From NCBI RefSeq assembly GCF_001949145.1, contig NW_019091371.1:2071469-2135468 (forward strand): a DNA stretch of 64,000 nt, read 5' to 3'. The notes beneath the pieces are model-generated. The model was not told the DNA's origin and ran no database searches. It saw only the letters and a list, made by a program, of their open reading frames with translations. Each line of letters starts with the position of its first letter. The stretch's first letter is position 1. Of this stretch, positions 1 through 12,941 are shown piece after piece. Source of the DNA: Acanthaster planci (lineage: Eukaryota > Echinodermata > Asteroidea > Valvatida > Acanthasteridae). Position numbers and translations under genes: made by a program.

Positions 1-3000
1 TTTAAATTATGTAAAGCAATACTGGGTATATAATAAAAAGGCCAGAAAACGTCACACCCAAGCATAATAATCGAGGGCAACATTAAAGGAGAAAACTCCA
101 GAACGCTCAAGGCCGTTCCCAATTCATCACGACGGGTATTGTATGCCCGAATGTTCCATCTCAAATTAGATCGCGGAAAATGGAACGAGATGACAGCGCG
201 TGACAATGTGCGGACTGAAAATGTGACTTAACAGTTCTCTGTTAGATCCACCGTTCCTAACAACGCAGATGCCTTCAAACGGAATTAATTACTTTGAATG
301 GACCATTCAGCTAAATTGGATGAATCGTGCTCTTATGGTTTGTCCCCTGCTTCACAGTCATTGTTGTGCAAACACTTTGCTTTCTAAAATGTTTGTCGGT
401 GACATAAATGCTTGCAGAAGACTTCGGTTTGTCTTTTCAAGGACGCACTTAAAAGCTCATTTTGTAACTTTTTTTGGAAATTTCGTACATAGGCCTAATG
501 CAGTAATCCAATTTCTCCAAGGAACATGTTTTTAGGAAAAGAGCGTACAGTTTTGTGATCGCAATTTACGCTCTATTCAGCGGTCAATATTCCAGTTTAA
601 ATCTACAAAGCTGTCACATTTTCTTAGCTAAAAGAAATATTTCGATTATGAAAACACCAGTCGTCAGAAAATGGGGACTTTTTGAGAGTTCGCATTTCAA
701 TGTTTATGGATATCAGTCCGGATTGCATCAAGACCAAGAATTTAGTAACAAATCTTAACATTTACCAGCGCACTTTCAGAAAATATACTGCAGACCCAGG
801 CTCACAATATTATGGTTATGTTATCACCACAATGCAAGCATGGAAATAGCGAACCAAGACGACCGATCTACCGACTTGGATGCAATCATCCAACAGGATT
901 TATAAAAAAAATCCTGCAACTAAATCATTGCAACCTGGCTTCAAACCTTGCAGCCAAATTAGATTTCAAAAACCTAAGACAAGGCAACCAACCACAGAAA
1001 ACAATTCAAACATGTAAATGTGGTAGAAATAACCACTTAAGTGCCGTTAGGCCAAAACATTCCCCTTTATTCATACATTTACCTAGTGTCTAGATGACGG
1101 TGCATGAGCGGTTGTCCTTAAAATTAAGTTGTCATTCCACATTTTGTCAAATGATTTTTCGCCTTTAAGTCTTTTCTCCAGCGTCACAATAGCTACACTG
1201 AGATATTGAACTAAGCGCTAATTTTGAATGACGTTTTGTGCCATGCTCAGGCTGTATGTTTTACTTTAAGGCCCAAACTCTCCGATTTCTGGTCGGGAGC
1301 TGGCTCCAAAAGTGGTGGGGGCGATGCAGCCTTTTTTGGCCCTCCTTTTTTTTCCTGGAAATGATGCACGTATAACGCGCGATGTCCATCGTGGCTACAT
1401 GCGCTCGTAACACCGACCACTACCAACACTAAAATAGACTGGCCCCCGCATTTCTACTGTTTAAAAGTATTTTCAGCTTGTACACGTACACAGTTCATAA
1501 GACCACCTCGTTTGTCTGGTTGCCAGATGTAAATATATGGTACAGAAATGGTGTCATCTGAAAACGAGTGCACGGTTAGCTTTACTTGGAACTATATTAC
1601 TCAACCGCACCCCATCAAAAACACATTAAAATTTATACGCAGTAGCAGGATTACAGTCGATTAAGCAAGGTAGTTTGGCAGGTTGTAGACATCGTTTTAT
1701 ACCAAATAATTCAACAACTTTTTTATTTTGCGAGACGCGCAGGTGTATTGCGACGCACGCTGACCAGAAACCAGAGACTCTTTTATGGCCTAAGATCAAA
1801 TATATTTTCTACAAGACTATCTTCTTTAGGTTTGCTAAACAAATGTCTCTCTTCCAGGGTTTCAATACAAACTACAAGGTTCCAACTATCTACTTTTTAT
1901 TTCCTTAAATAATGGAAGATAAAGGAACGCATGTCCAGTGCAATTCCCGGGGGGTAAGGGTCTGCACCCCTTACTTCTTTTAGGTTTGGCGTGGGCTATT
2001 GAAGCATCCACCCCCCCCACATTCCCCCACACTTGTTTGTGGTGAACGAAAATATAAAGCGGATTGTGCTGAATTTTTGGACTTCCAACGACTAAAATAC
2101 ATTAACATCAATTACAAAGGGAAAACAAACAGCCATAATAACGCCCATTTGATGTACGATTTTGCACAGATGTAACACGTTACAAATATAAATCTGATAT
2201 CATTCATAGACTTCAATACAGATTCATATGGTGTCACCCCCCCCCACTTTTCAAATTTTCATGCCGAGGCAAGTCATCCCCAACCTTTTCCAATTCCCCA
2301 CCCCCCCCCGTCCGGCACAAATTTATGCCACTGGCAATTATAATTTCCAATGTCTTTACAGTGTTGGTAATATCATGTTTCTGAAAACATGCTATCATAA
2401 ACAGCGATGTGTTACCGTAACCTGCGATGAAATGGCTAACAAGTTACCTATTCGGCCAAGACTTCTTTGACACAGGGAATGAGGCTGTATTTTCGGCTAC
2501 ATGATTTGCTCATTTCTGTTTTGGTCTAGCTTTAAGTTGTCAGGAAGTTACAAATAAATTATATGTCGCGAGTTCTCATGGGGATTTAAAGAAATTGCTA
2601 GGTAGAATTCACAAAAAACTCTCTCCCAAAACACCTTTGCAAGTATTGTGGTCGCAACAATCACAAGACTAGTCACCAGACCAAACAAGATAAAATGGGT
2701 GAAGAGTCATGCAGTTCAACCGAACCTGGCGCCCTTTCTTTCCTTTTTTTCCTGCAAGTGAATTGGCTGCTTTTAAAGCTATTGTTGACATCAGCACAAA
2801 TGTTAAAGAATAATCACAAAGAGTTAATATCCCTTTCAGAGGTCGAAAACCAACCAAACGGTGATATACCTGCATACTTTGGCCGCCCATGCAAGTCGCA
2901 GGCAAAATGAGAGCGGTCAATAGATGTTGTTTTTGACTGGAATTCCGTCTGTATATAGGTCTTGCCGTCTTCTGAAATTCTTAATGGGTCTCTACTTTCA

Positions 3001-3190
3001 CACTGACCGTTCCCATACTATTCCAGCTTGCGTTGATTCCACCGTCTTTTGTCCTTGGCCTTTTTACCCTCTAGCACAGAGCTCTGGCGACGTACTTTCG
3101 GGCTTTTTGAACAGTTTGAAAGTCAACGTCCGCCACAATATGGTGAATAAGTAAGGTAGCTTACCAATGACAGATAAGCTAAGAAAGGCG
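1..3190. other. No exon seen; presumed intron of the GABA-B-like gene
   Basis: Open frames here are short and unlike proteins. C-runs lie at about 2010, 2235 and 2302. Being directly downstream of the receptor's first donor, it is probably its first intron. Confidence 0.5.
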
Positions 3191-3214
3191 TAATTAGCTG
3201 AAAATACCACTTAC

Positions 3215-3448
3215 CTCTGTATCATTATAAATCAAGACTACTTCGTAGTCGGGAAGGACTTCCGATGAGTTGTTGATGTCGGCAATGGCTCTCTCGGTGG
3301 CCTTTAGACTCGCCCACCCGAAGTATCGACTCCATCCATCCTCTTCCGATAGCGGGAAGAGACCCCCAATGTACAGGGGCCTCGTCTGGTTGGCCCCCGT
3401 GAGGCCAAAGGCTGCAGCCCCTGCGAGGAGAAACAGGAACGGGTACAT
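3215..3448 (-). CDS. First coding exon of a GABA-B-type (class C GPCR) receptor-like gene; partial
   Basis: Seen: an ATG at 3448 opens 78 codons that end exactly at a strong donor (GAG|GTAAGTGG, GT at 3214-3213), phase 0. Residues 1-19 form a hydrophobic signal peptide. Residues 25-34 (LYIGGLFPLS), then a Trp-rich GW stretch (39-46), DIN (57-59), LPDYE (65-69) and LIYND (72-76), match the opening of the Venus-flytrap ligand-binding domain of GABA-B receptors. Sequons lie at N20, N59/N60 and N75, as expected for an ectodomain. Known: such receptors sit in the plasma membrane, bind GABA or a related small ligand outside and signal through G proteins. Reading on past the donor gives only six more codons and a stop, so splicing is required. 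No acceptor continuing this domain was found in 1-3200, so the remaining exons probably lie outside the window. Another receptor with an ANF-type ligand-binding domain is the main alternative. Confidence 0.82.
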
Positions 3449-3600
3449 CGCCGAAGCCGAATTGACTGGATAACCACCTTTATGTCAAAAGTGTCGTCTC
3501 TCCGCACACACTCCCTTGACAGTTATCTTGACGAAGTGCGCTGTGACAACAGTGTCAGGTACGGGCAGTCATTAATGCCCGCCGACGTTGGTGCTTGGCA
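3449..3600 (-). promoter_or_regulatory. Presumed 5' UTR and proximal promoter of the GABA-B-like gene
   Basis: This stretch lies directly upstream (minus strand) of the receptor start codon. No TATA box or clear initiator is visible at a proper distance, so the start of transcription cannot be placed. The sequence just before the ATG (TTCGGCG) is a tolerable start context. The call rests on position alone. Confidence 0.35.
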
Positions 3601-3719
3601 TTAACATAAACGCATTGGAGACGTTTCTCATTGGTTTGTTAGGTTGAAAAAAGATATTCAATCGCTTTAACCAGATTTATTCGGCAAACACTGACACATA
3701 CTGTTTGCCCACGTAAATG

Positions 3720-6410
3720 GGCGCCGTAAAAATGTATACTGAGCGTCGCCAAAGTTGCATCTTCATTTCGGTTTCTTTCCAGGTTGGAATCTCCACGTGG
3801 ACAAAATTTATAGAGCGAATAATCAAAAGGTTTGTGGGCTACAGACCTACCACCTAGAGATCCCTGATATCTCTACGGATAGAAAATTTTGAAATTCACG
3901 GTATAAATTCACAGGATCCCGCCCAATTCGAGGATCCCATCACGGGCTATGCACACCCCAAGCGCTTCTCTACACTCGATCACCTGACGAAAACTAAAAC
4001 CGAAGGGAAAACCGAGCTCATAGGTAACGGTTGGTTTGTCTACTGCGCCTGCTGCTCAAGCAAGGTTGGGGTGCGTTCTATTAGCTTACACAGGGCAATC
4101 CTGGCAAGGAAATGGCCGTGTGCTGTGTCAAACATGCGAGATGGGTGGGGACGAGGTTAAATCCGCGTTAACTCATGAAAGCCAATCGAACCCACCCATG
4201 GAGTGTGCCCTTATCCGGTTTTCTTTACGTCACAATTACGAGATGCTATAAGACACCGTGTGGGTATGTGTTTTTGTGTGCATTTTTTATTTATACCTCG
4301 TTGGAAATGATACCGTTGCACCAAAAGCAATAGTTATTATAAAAATGTCAACAGAAATGCTACTTGGTGAAACATAAAAACGTACCTGATCAACTGTTGT
4401 GTGCAAATTTTCTGCGACACGTCAATGGAGATGTGATGATGATAGTGTCTCCGCACGTATGGCTTGTCCTTCCAGTCTTACTGTGTAACAGGTTTTACTG
4501 ATCTTCCCGCGTTGTTTCAGACGACCAGGATACTTAGGCTTTATATAATGCATAAGATCGACAGAGATTCTTCTTCGTTGCCATTGCAGGTGACATCTAT
4601 GCGCGGAATGTTTTGTTTGCCTGAAAGCTACATTCAACCCACGCAGACAAAAGGAAGAAAGAAATTCCCAGCGCTGGCAAATGACCACATACACGAGTGT
4701 GGGTATGGGATTTCATTGGGCTAGTGCTCGATGACATCCGTGTGACCAAGTTTAAAATTACATTCCTTTTGTGTGGACGCCCGCGCTTTGTGAATGGCGT
4801 TAAAATAACTCTGCTTTTGTTTTGACTCCACATCACATTATTCTCTTTTGACACACAAATTTGGGGAAATGTAAGTAGAGGTTTCTTGCGTACGTAACTA
4901 AAGTTATATTTTGTTTCATATTACAATTGATGATGCCCTTGATGGTAGAAAAGCAATTAAATGGGTTAAAAGTACCTCTCGCGTAGAAGTTGTGGTTACT
5001 GTTTTGCCCATTACCGTGTCTCCTTTTTCTACTTTCTCAGCATAAAGACCGTTACCGAGCCCGATACTCACACATGGATAGGTTCCAGATTGACCATCCA
5101 GAGTCACTCGGAGACAGTACATGAATTTTGATCAGAATTCACCCCACCACAATGAACGATTTCGTTTGCCGCCGACCAATAACAATGTTGAGAAACCAAG
5201 CCCTGCAGCAAGTCATTTCCCGATCAATACTTGAATATGACGGTTCAAACATGCACGGCGTGAAATGTAGAAAGACCTGCTATTGAGTTGACTTAGAGGT
5301 AGAAACATCTTAACGGTGGTCCATTCCCCCTTCATACACCGGGTGCTTTCTCCTATTTCTACAGGATACATAAACGCTTTAGATGAAAATGAGGCTGCAC
5401 TTGCAAAAACAAGTCCCAGTGACGTAAATTTGTGCCAGAAATTGGGGGGGTGCCGGATGGGGAAAGGTAGGGGAATGACACTATATGACTCAATATAGAG
5501 GCCGAAATTCATGATGTTGATGTATATCTATAAATATGTATTCAAAATGACAATTATAATTTATGGCTGTTAAAAATTGTTTTCCCTTTTCAAAATTAAC
5601 AGGCCTATTCAAAGCCTTTTAGTTGCTGGAAGTCCAAACCATCCGTTATAATCCGTTTTAATGTTTGCTCACCACAAAAGTGGGGAAGGGGGATGATTAA
5701 ATGACCCATTCCTCCCTCGTCAAAAAGTGCGAGGGGATATACATGTATACCCCCGTCCCCTGGGATTTACGCCCACGGCAAAAACAAACTCTTTGGTTCT
5801 TACTACTCTAGTCCGAAAATATTACACTAAGCAGCCCATCCGGGAAACCGACTCTTGCAAGCACAGGACTCCCTTTTCAAGCCAACCATGATCAAATATC
5901 GTAAACAGCGCCTACTGTTGCTCGAGTTGCTGCTCTATTGCCAGATGACTGCTCATTTGGAAACGTGGCAGGACAGCTCTTTGCAATTGCATGCAAGGTT
6001 CGTGGCCAGACGGTGTAGGATATCTTACGCGCAACGACGAGCATGTTCCACGGCGAGATGAGATCGAATCCTAGGATGAACCACCTTGTCAATCAAATCT
6101 GAATCCCTTCCATTCGTGGGTAATCGCTGCCTCCATTATTAATTCAAATTAAGACAGCTGGATGGAGCTGATTAGCACATGCGCGTGTGCGATTCCAGTT
6201 AATGGTTAATAAACACCGCATTCGACGGGCCACGAGTGCGGATCGGTGTGGGTAGGCCTGCACTCCGTCTTGGGACGTTTTCGTGGTTATGTAAAATAGG
6301 ACCGAATTAAAGGGACATTTCTCTGTCCACAAAAACCTGTCCTAACAAAATCAGTGTAATAACGAGCGTATGCCCCCACAACGTGGAACTGTTACTGGTA
6401 TATGTACCTA
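3720..6410. other. Intergenic stretch without a supported gene
   Basis: Nothing supported. A minus-strand frame at 4916-5122 has possible donors but no acceptor and no known match. Confidence 0.45.
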
Positions 6411-6412
6411 TA

Positions 6413-6591
6413 CTCTCTACATTGGAAAGAGTGAAATTAGAGACAAGACGTTTTAGAGTGAAAATCACTCTGAATTTAGACTGAAAAAGGTGAAATGTCA
6501 ATCTTTTGGAGTGAGGAAATTTCACTCCAATTCGTCTGGTCCTTATTTTCAATCGGAGGGATTGAATTTTCACTCTTCATAATTTAGAGAG
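6413..6591. mobile_element. TA-flanked inverted-repeat element, GAGTGAAA family
   Basis: The ends are inverted (CTCTCTA, then AAGAGTGAAA close behind, on each strand) and TA dinucleotides flank them (6411-6412, 6592-6593). The 179-bp interior is itself full of GAGTGAAA / TTTCACTC pairs, so the whole unit can fold into nested hairpins. A TA target and absence of coding capacity suggest a Tc1/mariner-type MITE. Confidence 0.6.
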
Positions 6592-7293
6592 TACTTGGAC
6601 GGTTCATTACGCATGCGAACGACGGACCACAGAGAATTGGCCCATCATTGAGATCGTCCGAGACGAAAAGGCGAAAACAGTATTTCTTTTAAGGGGCCTA
6701 GGCCTACGTCTAAAGGTTAGAGGACCAACTAAAAGGCATAAGCTATGTAAAGGTCTATTTTGCGTGTACGGTTGAGGATTATGTAGAAGAGAAATTCAAA
6801 TAGCTTTACCAACATCCACTACTATTTTTATTTTTCCATCCCACCTTAAAAAAATCCTTGATCCGTCCCTGGTACACCTAATACTTTGACCATTTTAGAG
6901 CATCATAACACACTCCATGCCTGTGCTGAAGAAGTGGAAACAGTGGAAGTAATAGAGATTCGGCAGAATCAAGAGCAAGGCATGCTAACAGTACAAAGAC
7001 AGATAGAGCCCTCATGTCCTCCGGTGCATGATGTCTCAATTAGTCGAGTAACTTTAGCCCCGATGAATAACGCCCTCTAGCTTCAGCGGCGTTTTTCTTG
7101 TATGTTTAATATCGAGAGGAAAACTCCCTTGGCCGATCCACACTGAGAATCAATCTAAAGTTGATTTGATTCTGGCTACATACACACAAACGCGTAAAGC
7201 GCCAATCGTTTCGCATGGTTAGGAAAAGAGTGTGCCCAATGGGAAATGACATTAATTCACCTATACAGGTTTTGCGTTGCTGGCGTCTCCAGG

Positions 7294-7481
7294 CATTTGA
7301 AGCAAGATATAGGACGGAGAGAACCCCCCCCCGCCTTTGTGTTGGTCATTGTTTGATCGGAATCTCAGGAATTCTTTGCAGACTTCTAGGGGTGTGTGTT
7401 AAGTAACAATAGTCAAGAGTGTGTATAGGGATTAGACAGTTAAGGGGGGGTACGCCTCCGTCCCATATCTTGCCTGGTATA
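7294..7481 (+). mobile_element. Short non-autonomous DNA transposon, copy A (hAT-like)
   Basis: The two ends are inverted copies: GCAAGATATAGGACGGAGAG with a C-run at the left, and the reverse of GCAAGATATGGGACGGAGGC with a C-run at the right. The 8-bp direct repeat TCTCCAGG flanks it (7286-7293 and 7482-7489). An 8-bp target duplication is the mark of hAT elements. The interior, including TTTGTGTTGGTCATTGT and GAGTGTGTATAGG, is shared with copy C. Confidence 0.7.
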
Positions 7482-8142
7482 TCTCCAGGGTGTCTGGGAG
7501 GCTATTTTTGTTATTTCAATTTAGTTACAACGATTACACAAAAGGTTTATTCCAGCCTATCCGAGTGATATGATGATGCCAATATTCGTTTAGTATTAGG
7601 AGGCACCCTTCAGTCAAATGTAGGCACTTTATATGCATTTGTCACAGGCAAGAGCAAGGTTACTACAGCATTAATTCACATTCCCCTGAATCAGATTTTA
7701 AACGAAAATCCTTTACCCACAGAAATATCACGTCAGTGAAGTTTCTGACACCAACTTTTAAAACTGCATAACGACAAATAAAATGTTATATGCCCCTCTG
7801 AATTTATAAAGTTGCGGACACGGACAGTATCCTATTGTATCGGATGTTCGAACTCAATAGAAAGGAATGAGCACAACTCAACAAACAGAATGACAGGAAC
7901 GCAGAAACCTAGTCTGATAGGTAGAACAAAAATTATTCAGCCTACACTTCTCCTTTTATACACTTGGGGCTGGCCGCCAGCGCGGACCGATTTGTGCAAA
8001 GTAGTGCCAAATTAACATAATGTATATCACACATCGTCTGCCAGTACAGCTTGCCTTTGGTACCAGAAACAAAAAGTTGCTTCAATTCCCAGCAGGAACT
8101 AACCGTAGGCCTAGACTATAGGGAAGCAGGTATACCCGGCAC

Positions 8143-8322
8143 TGCAGGATTTTGGACGGAAGGGTAGGTATCCCCCATATGTCCGAATCCTCTAGACGCT
8201 CTTACTGCAACCTAACACAACCCCCCAGGTATCTAAAAGGAATTCCTGAAATTCCGGTATAACAATGACCAAAAGGGGGGGGGTTCTCTCCGTCCCATAT
8301 TTTGCTTCAAATGTAATACCTT
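8143..8322 (-). mobile_element. Short non-autonomous DNA transposon, copy B
   Basis: Same family as copy A in reverse orientation. Its ends are CAGGATTTTGGACGGAAGGG and the complement of GAAGCAAAATATGGGACGG, with a C/G-run inside each. A perfect 10-bp direct repeat, TACCCGGCAC, flanks it (8133-8142 and 8323-8332). The half next to the G-run matches copy A closely (GGTCATTGTT, then GAATTTCAGGAATTCCTTT). The other half has diverged. Confidence 0.65.
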
Positions 8323-9044
8323 TACCCGGCACAATGGACACAGGGGTACCATAGACCCAAACAATTTAGACCACAAAAATGAAATCGTACCTCTGCGTAC
8401 AAACGTTGTCAATAAGATTATTTGCAAATACTTCATGGGTGATTTTGCACGATGGTAGAAAGGCATTGTGGGAAGGACAAAGGTGCAACGTTTGCTCCTT
8501 TTTTTGTTCAAAATCTCACGGATATCCAAAGATTAATGTCATGTTTTGGGGACCCTAAATACTGAAAACTGACCTCTCTCCCGAGCAAGCTCCTGGTAGG
8601 TGCATGCAGTTCTAAATCACCTATATTTAACCTCAGCTACCATGCAGACGCGCTAAACTGGGCTAAACTAGTCTTCGGCCACTTACCTGGGAAATGCCTT
8701 ACCTCAGCATGGGAGGACGAGATCCTGGCTATTTTCAATATGTAAGCCCGAATACAGGCGATTCACAATGTGACACACAGAGGTTGCCATGGCACGAAAT
8801 GGCCCTTTTCTCCCAGTGCAGTTGAGAAATGGGCGAGAAGTTCTTTCCACCAGATGTACGCGGAAACTTGAATTACTCCAGATCTTTATTTGTCAGGGCA
8901 GAAGATTCGTTTTGTTTCTTTGAGAAGTTTTAATTGATCCTTTCTTCAGCTATGGCGTGAAATGTCTCAATCTAACAAACCGTTCTCGAAGTTGTCCACG
9001 GAAATGCACGTCAATACAAATCGTGACAAAGAGGCTGTGCTTTT

Positions 9045-9210
9045 CATACGAAGAAAACTATGGGACAGCGATTATCCCCGTTTGTGTTGGTCATTGTAAA
9101 CTGGTATCTCGGGCATTCTTTTAAGACACCTGCGGGAATGTATTACGCGACAATAGGATGGAGTGTGTATAGGAATTGGACTTGTTGGGGGTACCCTTCT
9201 GTCCCATTTT
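9045..9210 (+). mobile_element. Short non-autonomous DNA transposon, copy C
   Basis: It aligns with copy A over nearly its whole length: TTTGTGTTGGTCATTGT, TCTCGGGCATTCTTT, GAGTGTGTATAGGAATT and GGGGGTACCCTTCTGTCCCAT. The near-identical octamers GTGCTTTT (9037-9044) and GTGCTTTC (9211-9218) flank it, which fits an 8-bp target duplication. No transposase is encoded. Confidence 0.65.
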
Positions 9211-9219
9211 GTGCTTTCG

Positions 9220-12200
9220 GCGAAACGGTCTCTCCGTCACAACCTCTTGGTGGCGCACTGTAGTGTGAGAATCGCCCCTATACGAGGAAGACCAAATCAC
9301 AGGAAAACGTTTATGATGAACACTAATGTCCTCACATTCTCAGTAAAGTACATAGTTAAATATCTAGATACTTAACAGGGACAATACTCTAAGAAGAAGC
9401 ATGACAGAGTGTTACAGTTCAATATAATACTTTATTTAAGCTTTCTTGTTTAAAGTTCACTTTATTTACAAATCTTGTGACCCAGCCAAAAGTTTTCAGT
9501 TCCCTTGAAGAAGGCGTTGGGATAGCTTGGTATTAATGTCGACATGTATAAATGTTAAATCTAGCTTTGGGGCAGTTTGGGTGATGAAGTTGTGGGTTCA
9601 GATGTGTAGCCTAGCAACTTCACACGAATATGAGCGGCACTTTCTCTTGAATTTTAGAATTTTATTCCTTCTTACAGTAAGGAGAAAATGTTTTATAGCT
9701 GTGACTTCGTGTGTACTTTCTCCCTGTAATCACAGATAAACGGATTTACAGTGATTGATATCTGAATAGGTTTTTTGACTCAAGTGGTTGATTTTTTATT
9801 AATAATTACGACGTCTTACATACTTAACAGTTGTTGGCTGTTTTGTTGTTTTGGGTTATTTTGCAGTTTGACACTTTTATTTAATAATTCAATCTATGAC
9901 TTTGTGGGTATACATTGGAGTGAATAGCTATTTGTTTAATTTGTGATTGTAATTCAATTACCCAAGAAGTAGATTCTAAAAACAATTACATTAGCTCCCT
10001 TTCCGTAATTGTGACACTAGCATGTTTGTCAAAACAGCAGGGACAATTATCTTTTATCCGACAATGTAAGTTTCTTGAAAAAATATCCAGATTTCGATTT
10101 TCAATAATCATACACTGCAGAAATCACTGTCTAAAATATATTATGGGCGGGCGGTCATAGAACAGGGGTTCCCATTTTTATCTGCAGTGTGGGTCTAATT
10201 GAAGATAATGTTTGGGGTTAAGACTCAAAAGGTTATAATTAAACTAATCAATACATTCTGCCGAATGAAAATTCATTCATCTATTCCAGTGACGATTTAT
10301 CCCCCATTCTGATTGAAAGCAAGGACAAGATGAACGAGGGGAATCTCCTCACACGAAATGATCATTCCCTAAAGTTCCATTGGAGGTATTTCCTTCTTAC
10401 AAATTTTCTCTAAATTGAAAGTGGTTTCATTTATTTATTTATAGATTTCAAAGGCAGTTTGGGATTTCGGAATGGGAGCTTGCATCAGTTAGCTCAGACA
10501 TCATCTGTTTGATTTTGACAACTTTCCAGCAAATGTGTCTCACAGTTTTACGAACACAGCCCTGTTACTTTGCCAACCTGAGGACTACTAAGCAGGTGAC
10601 ATTTCAGGGGCCAATACTAACGCATTTGACACGTTCAACATTGTATGACTTATACTTGTCACTGTTTCTAAGCAACAGAATGTAACTACATGGATTGTAT
10701 TACGCATTTTTATTGTTCTAATTATTAGTTTTTCTCTGTCTTGTCCTTTTGTGTGTCACTGTTGAGTAAGATATAAATGTCCCGTGTCAGATTTCGTCAC
10801 AAAGGAATGTTACACATTACACACTGTACTCTAAGTACTAAGTAATTAACGTTTTGTGCTGTACAATAAAGCGAATTCATTCTACAACTTCTGTTTGCCA
10901 GCTGCGGTTGCGAACATGTGTAATAGGCACTGTAAGCAAATATACCTAACATTATATCTACAGTTGTAGGGAAAAATAAACAGCATTGCGAATGATTTAC
11001 AATACTCTGTGAATTTTCATCCAAGATAAAATACAAAGCTAAACCTGACGTTTATAGACAACACGGTCATCTTCTCGTTACACAGTTATTTGGTTTTAGT
11101 TTTCAGGTTGTAGTTTTCCAGTTTTCAAAAAACTTACCGATTCTCATTCATAAAAAGACCCAGTTAGTCAAAAATATTTTCAGTTCATCCGTGGGACTCA
11201 ATATCCTACACTTAGCGTTTGATGAATGTACCCTCCAAAGCGCGACCTGAAATGTTGTTGAACGGCGGGATACTTTTCCTGGGGGGGGGGTACACAAGCC
11301 CTGGAGCTCTGTAATAATCAGGTTTTTTTATATAACCCATTTATATTCACAAGGGATCTACACCTTAAGTTCACAATGCATTTAGAGTGCTGCGTAAGTG
11401 ACGACTCTTAGAGTGAATAGCAATGCTGAGTTCTTTGCTCTTTCTTTGCACAAATACAACACATAAAATGCAGTAATTTTCACTGAGGCCGATTTTAGGG
11501 CAGCAGTATTCCAACTGCATCGCGACTTCTGCTGGTATTGCCTTAAGACTATTTGTCTTGATCTGTTAAGGGCACCTTTCAAATCTGGCTAAACAAAACT
11601 TGTCAAGGTATCAGTTTAATTTATATTGACAAATTCAGCTTAGGAAAGGGTCAGTCTACTTTTCAAATCTACAGAAGTGCAGTTTTCTCCGACTATGTTT
11701 GTCTAGATATCTTTCATCAGAAGCATGGAATCAATATTTCTTTTAAACAATTGAAAACCATAGCGAGTGTTAATTAATATTTACGTGACATGCTGATGAC
11801 AGCCCACAAGTGACTTTCCAAGATCTTCGGGTGCTGGCCAAATGGTATGTTTGTTTTATATAAATGACTATCCATTTTTTCCTAGTTCCAACAATCTTGA
11901 CTGCCTGCGACGAAGTGGTAGTAGGCCTACTGTTTCTAAAATGCGCCACCTTCCCCGGTCGTCCCGCTGATACTCCTCTGATACCCCAGGGTTCCTGGGA
12001 TACACAGGTGACCACAAAAAGTAAAAGTCCCCGAAAAGCTGTTCCGAAGGCTAAAATGAATTTTTCTATCATTTATTTTACAGAGGTTGGTCGTAGTGGG
12101 TTTTAAGGAAAGGTGACGCAACTTCATGTTAAGCCGGGCTACGTGTTGTTCACCATGCAGAAATAAATCACCAGGGCCGACCGGTCCCAACTCAGAGCAT

Positions 12201-12810
12201 CCCGGCGCATCAAAGTAAATACATCAACGTTCACATAGTAATTCAGTAGAAACACCCCAAATATCCCCTTCAACTCTTTCGCAAAAGGCCAGTATGTTGT
12301 GTATCCAGCTTCAGAGCTACTTTGGAGGTAAACTACTTTGCAATACGATCAAAATCTTCGGACCAAATAATCTTACACGACTGTCTAATTTGTATAAACG
12401 AGTGAGTAGTTCGAAAAAGAAGTATCTGTACATATGAGTGCATTCTTTGTTAATTAAAATTCACTTATTATGCACCCGGTAAACATAGAACAAGATAAAT
12501 CAACGTAAGTAACAAGCTGGTTACTTAATCTGTGCTTAAGAATTTGGCTAATATCCGAGTCAGTGACATTTTCCTTCCCTTTTATCTCGCTTTAAAAGTG
12601 CTCTTTAAAATCAACTTGCTTTTACCACTCTATTGTGTTTAGAGACTTAATAAGTCACACGGCATGGTATTGCTTAGACACATGTGTGTTATGATACCTG
12701 GTTGAACACAGATTCAGATGAAGTCGCTAAGCACTTTGAAGTTGGCTTTACTGATAGCATCTGAAATAACCTTCGCTGAGACGGTGAGGGTGAAGATGGA
12801 GACATTTGCC
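9220..12810. other. AT-rich stretch without a supported gene
   Basis: Low in coding signal. A 10-G tract lies at 11281-11290 and a good plus-strand acceptor at about 12081 has no convincing exon behind it. Confidence 0.5.
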
Positions 12811-12811
12811 T

Positions 12812-12941
12812 TTATACCAAGAGCAGTGTGGGAATAATCAAAGAAAACGGAACAGCTGAGTGAAGGTCCATGGTGTACTTAGCGCCTGGAGCACAAAAAC
12901 GAAAGTAATACCAGGTGATGATTATTTGAGGCTGTTTGTAA
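12812..12941 (-). CDS. Candidate last coding exon of the coiled-coil gene
   Basis: A strong acceptor (CTCCCGCTGCCTTTTTTCAG) opens a frame that accepts the phase-2 exit of the 128-nt exon. It then reads 42 codons (starting YKQPQIIITWYYF, ending PFSLIIPTLLLV) to a TAA at 12812-12814. The hydrophobic tail could be a tail anchor or simply chance translation. A second frame is open for about 20 codons. No polyadenylation hexamer lies close behind; the nearest, on the minus strand, is at about 12.07 kb. Confidence 0.25.

Noticed and set aside
4916-5122. Minus-strand frame starting MYCLRVTLDGQSG as a receptor exon
   Set aside because: It looks protein-like, but it lies upstream of the receptor's signal-peptide exon, has no acceptor, and matches no class C receptor segment.
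11130-11150. 5-nt exon between an acceptor-like TGAG and GTAAGTTTT (minus)
   Set aside because: Five bases would break the frame and the acceptor is weak; taken as a chance donor.
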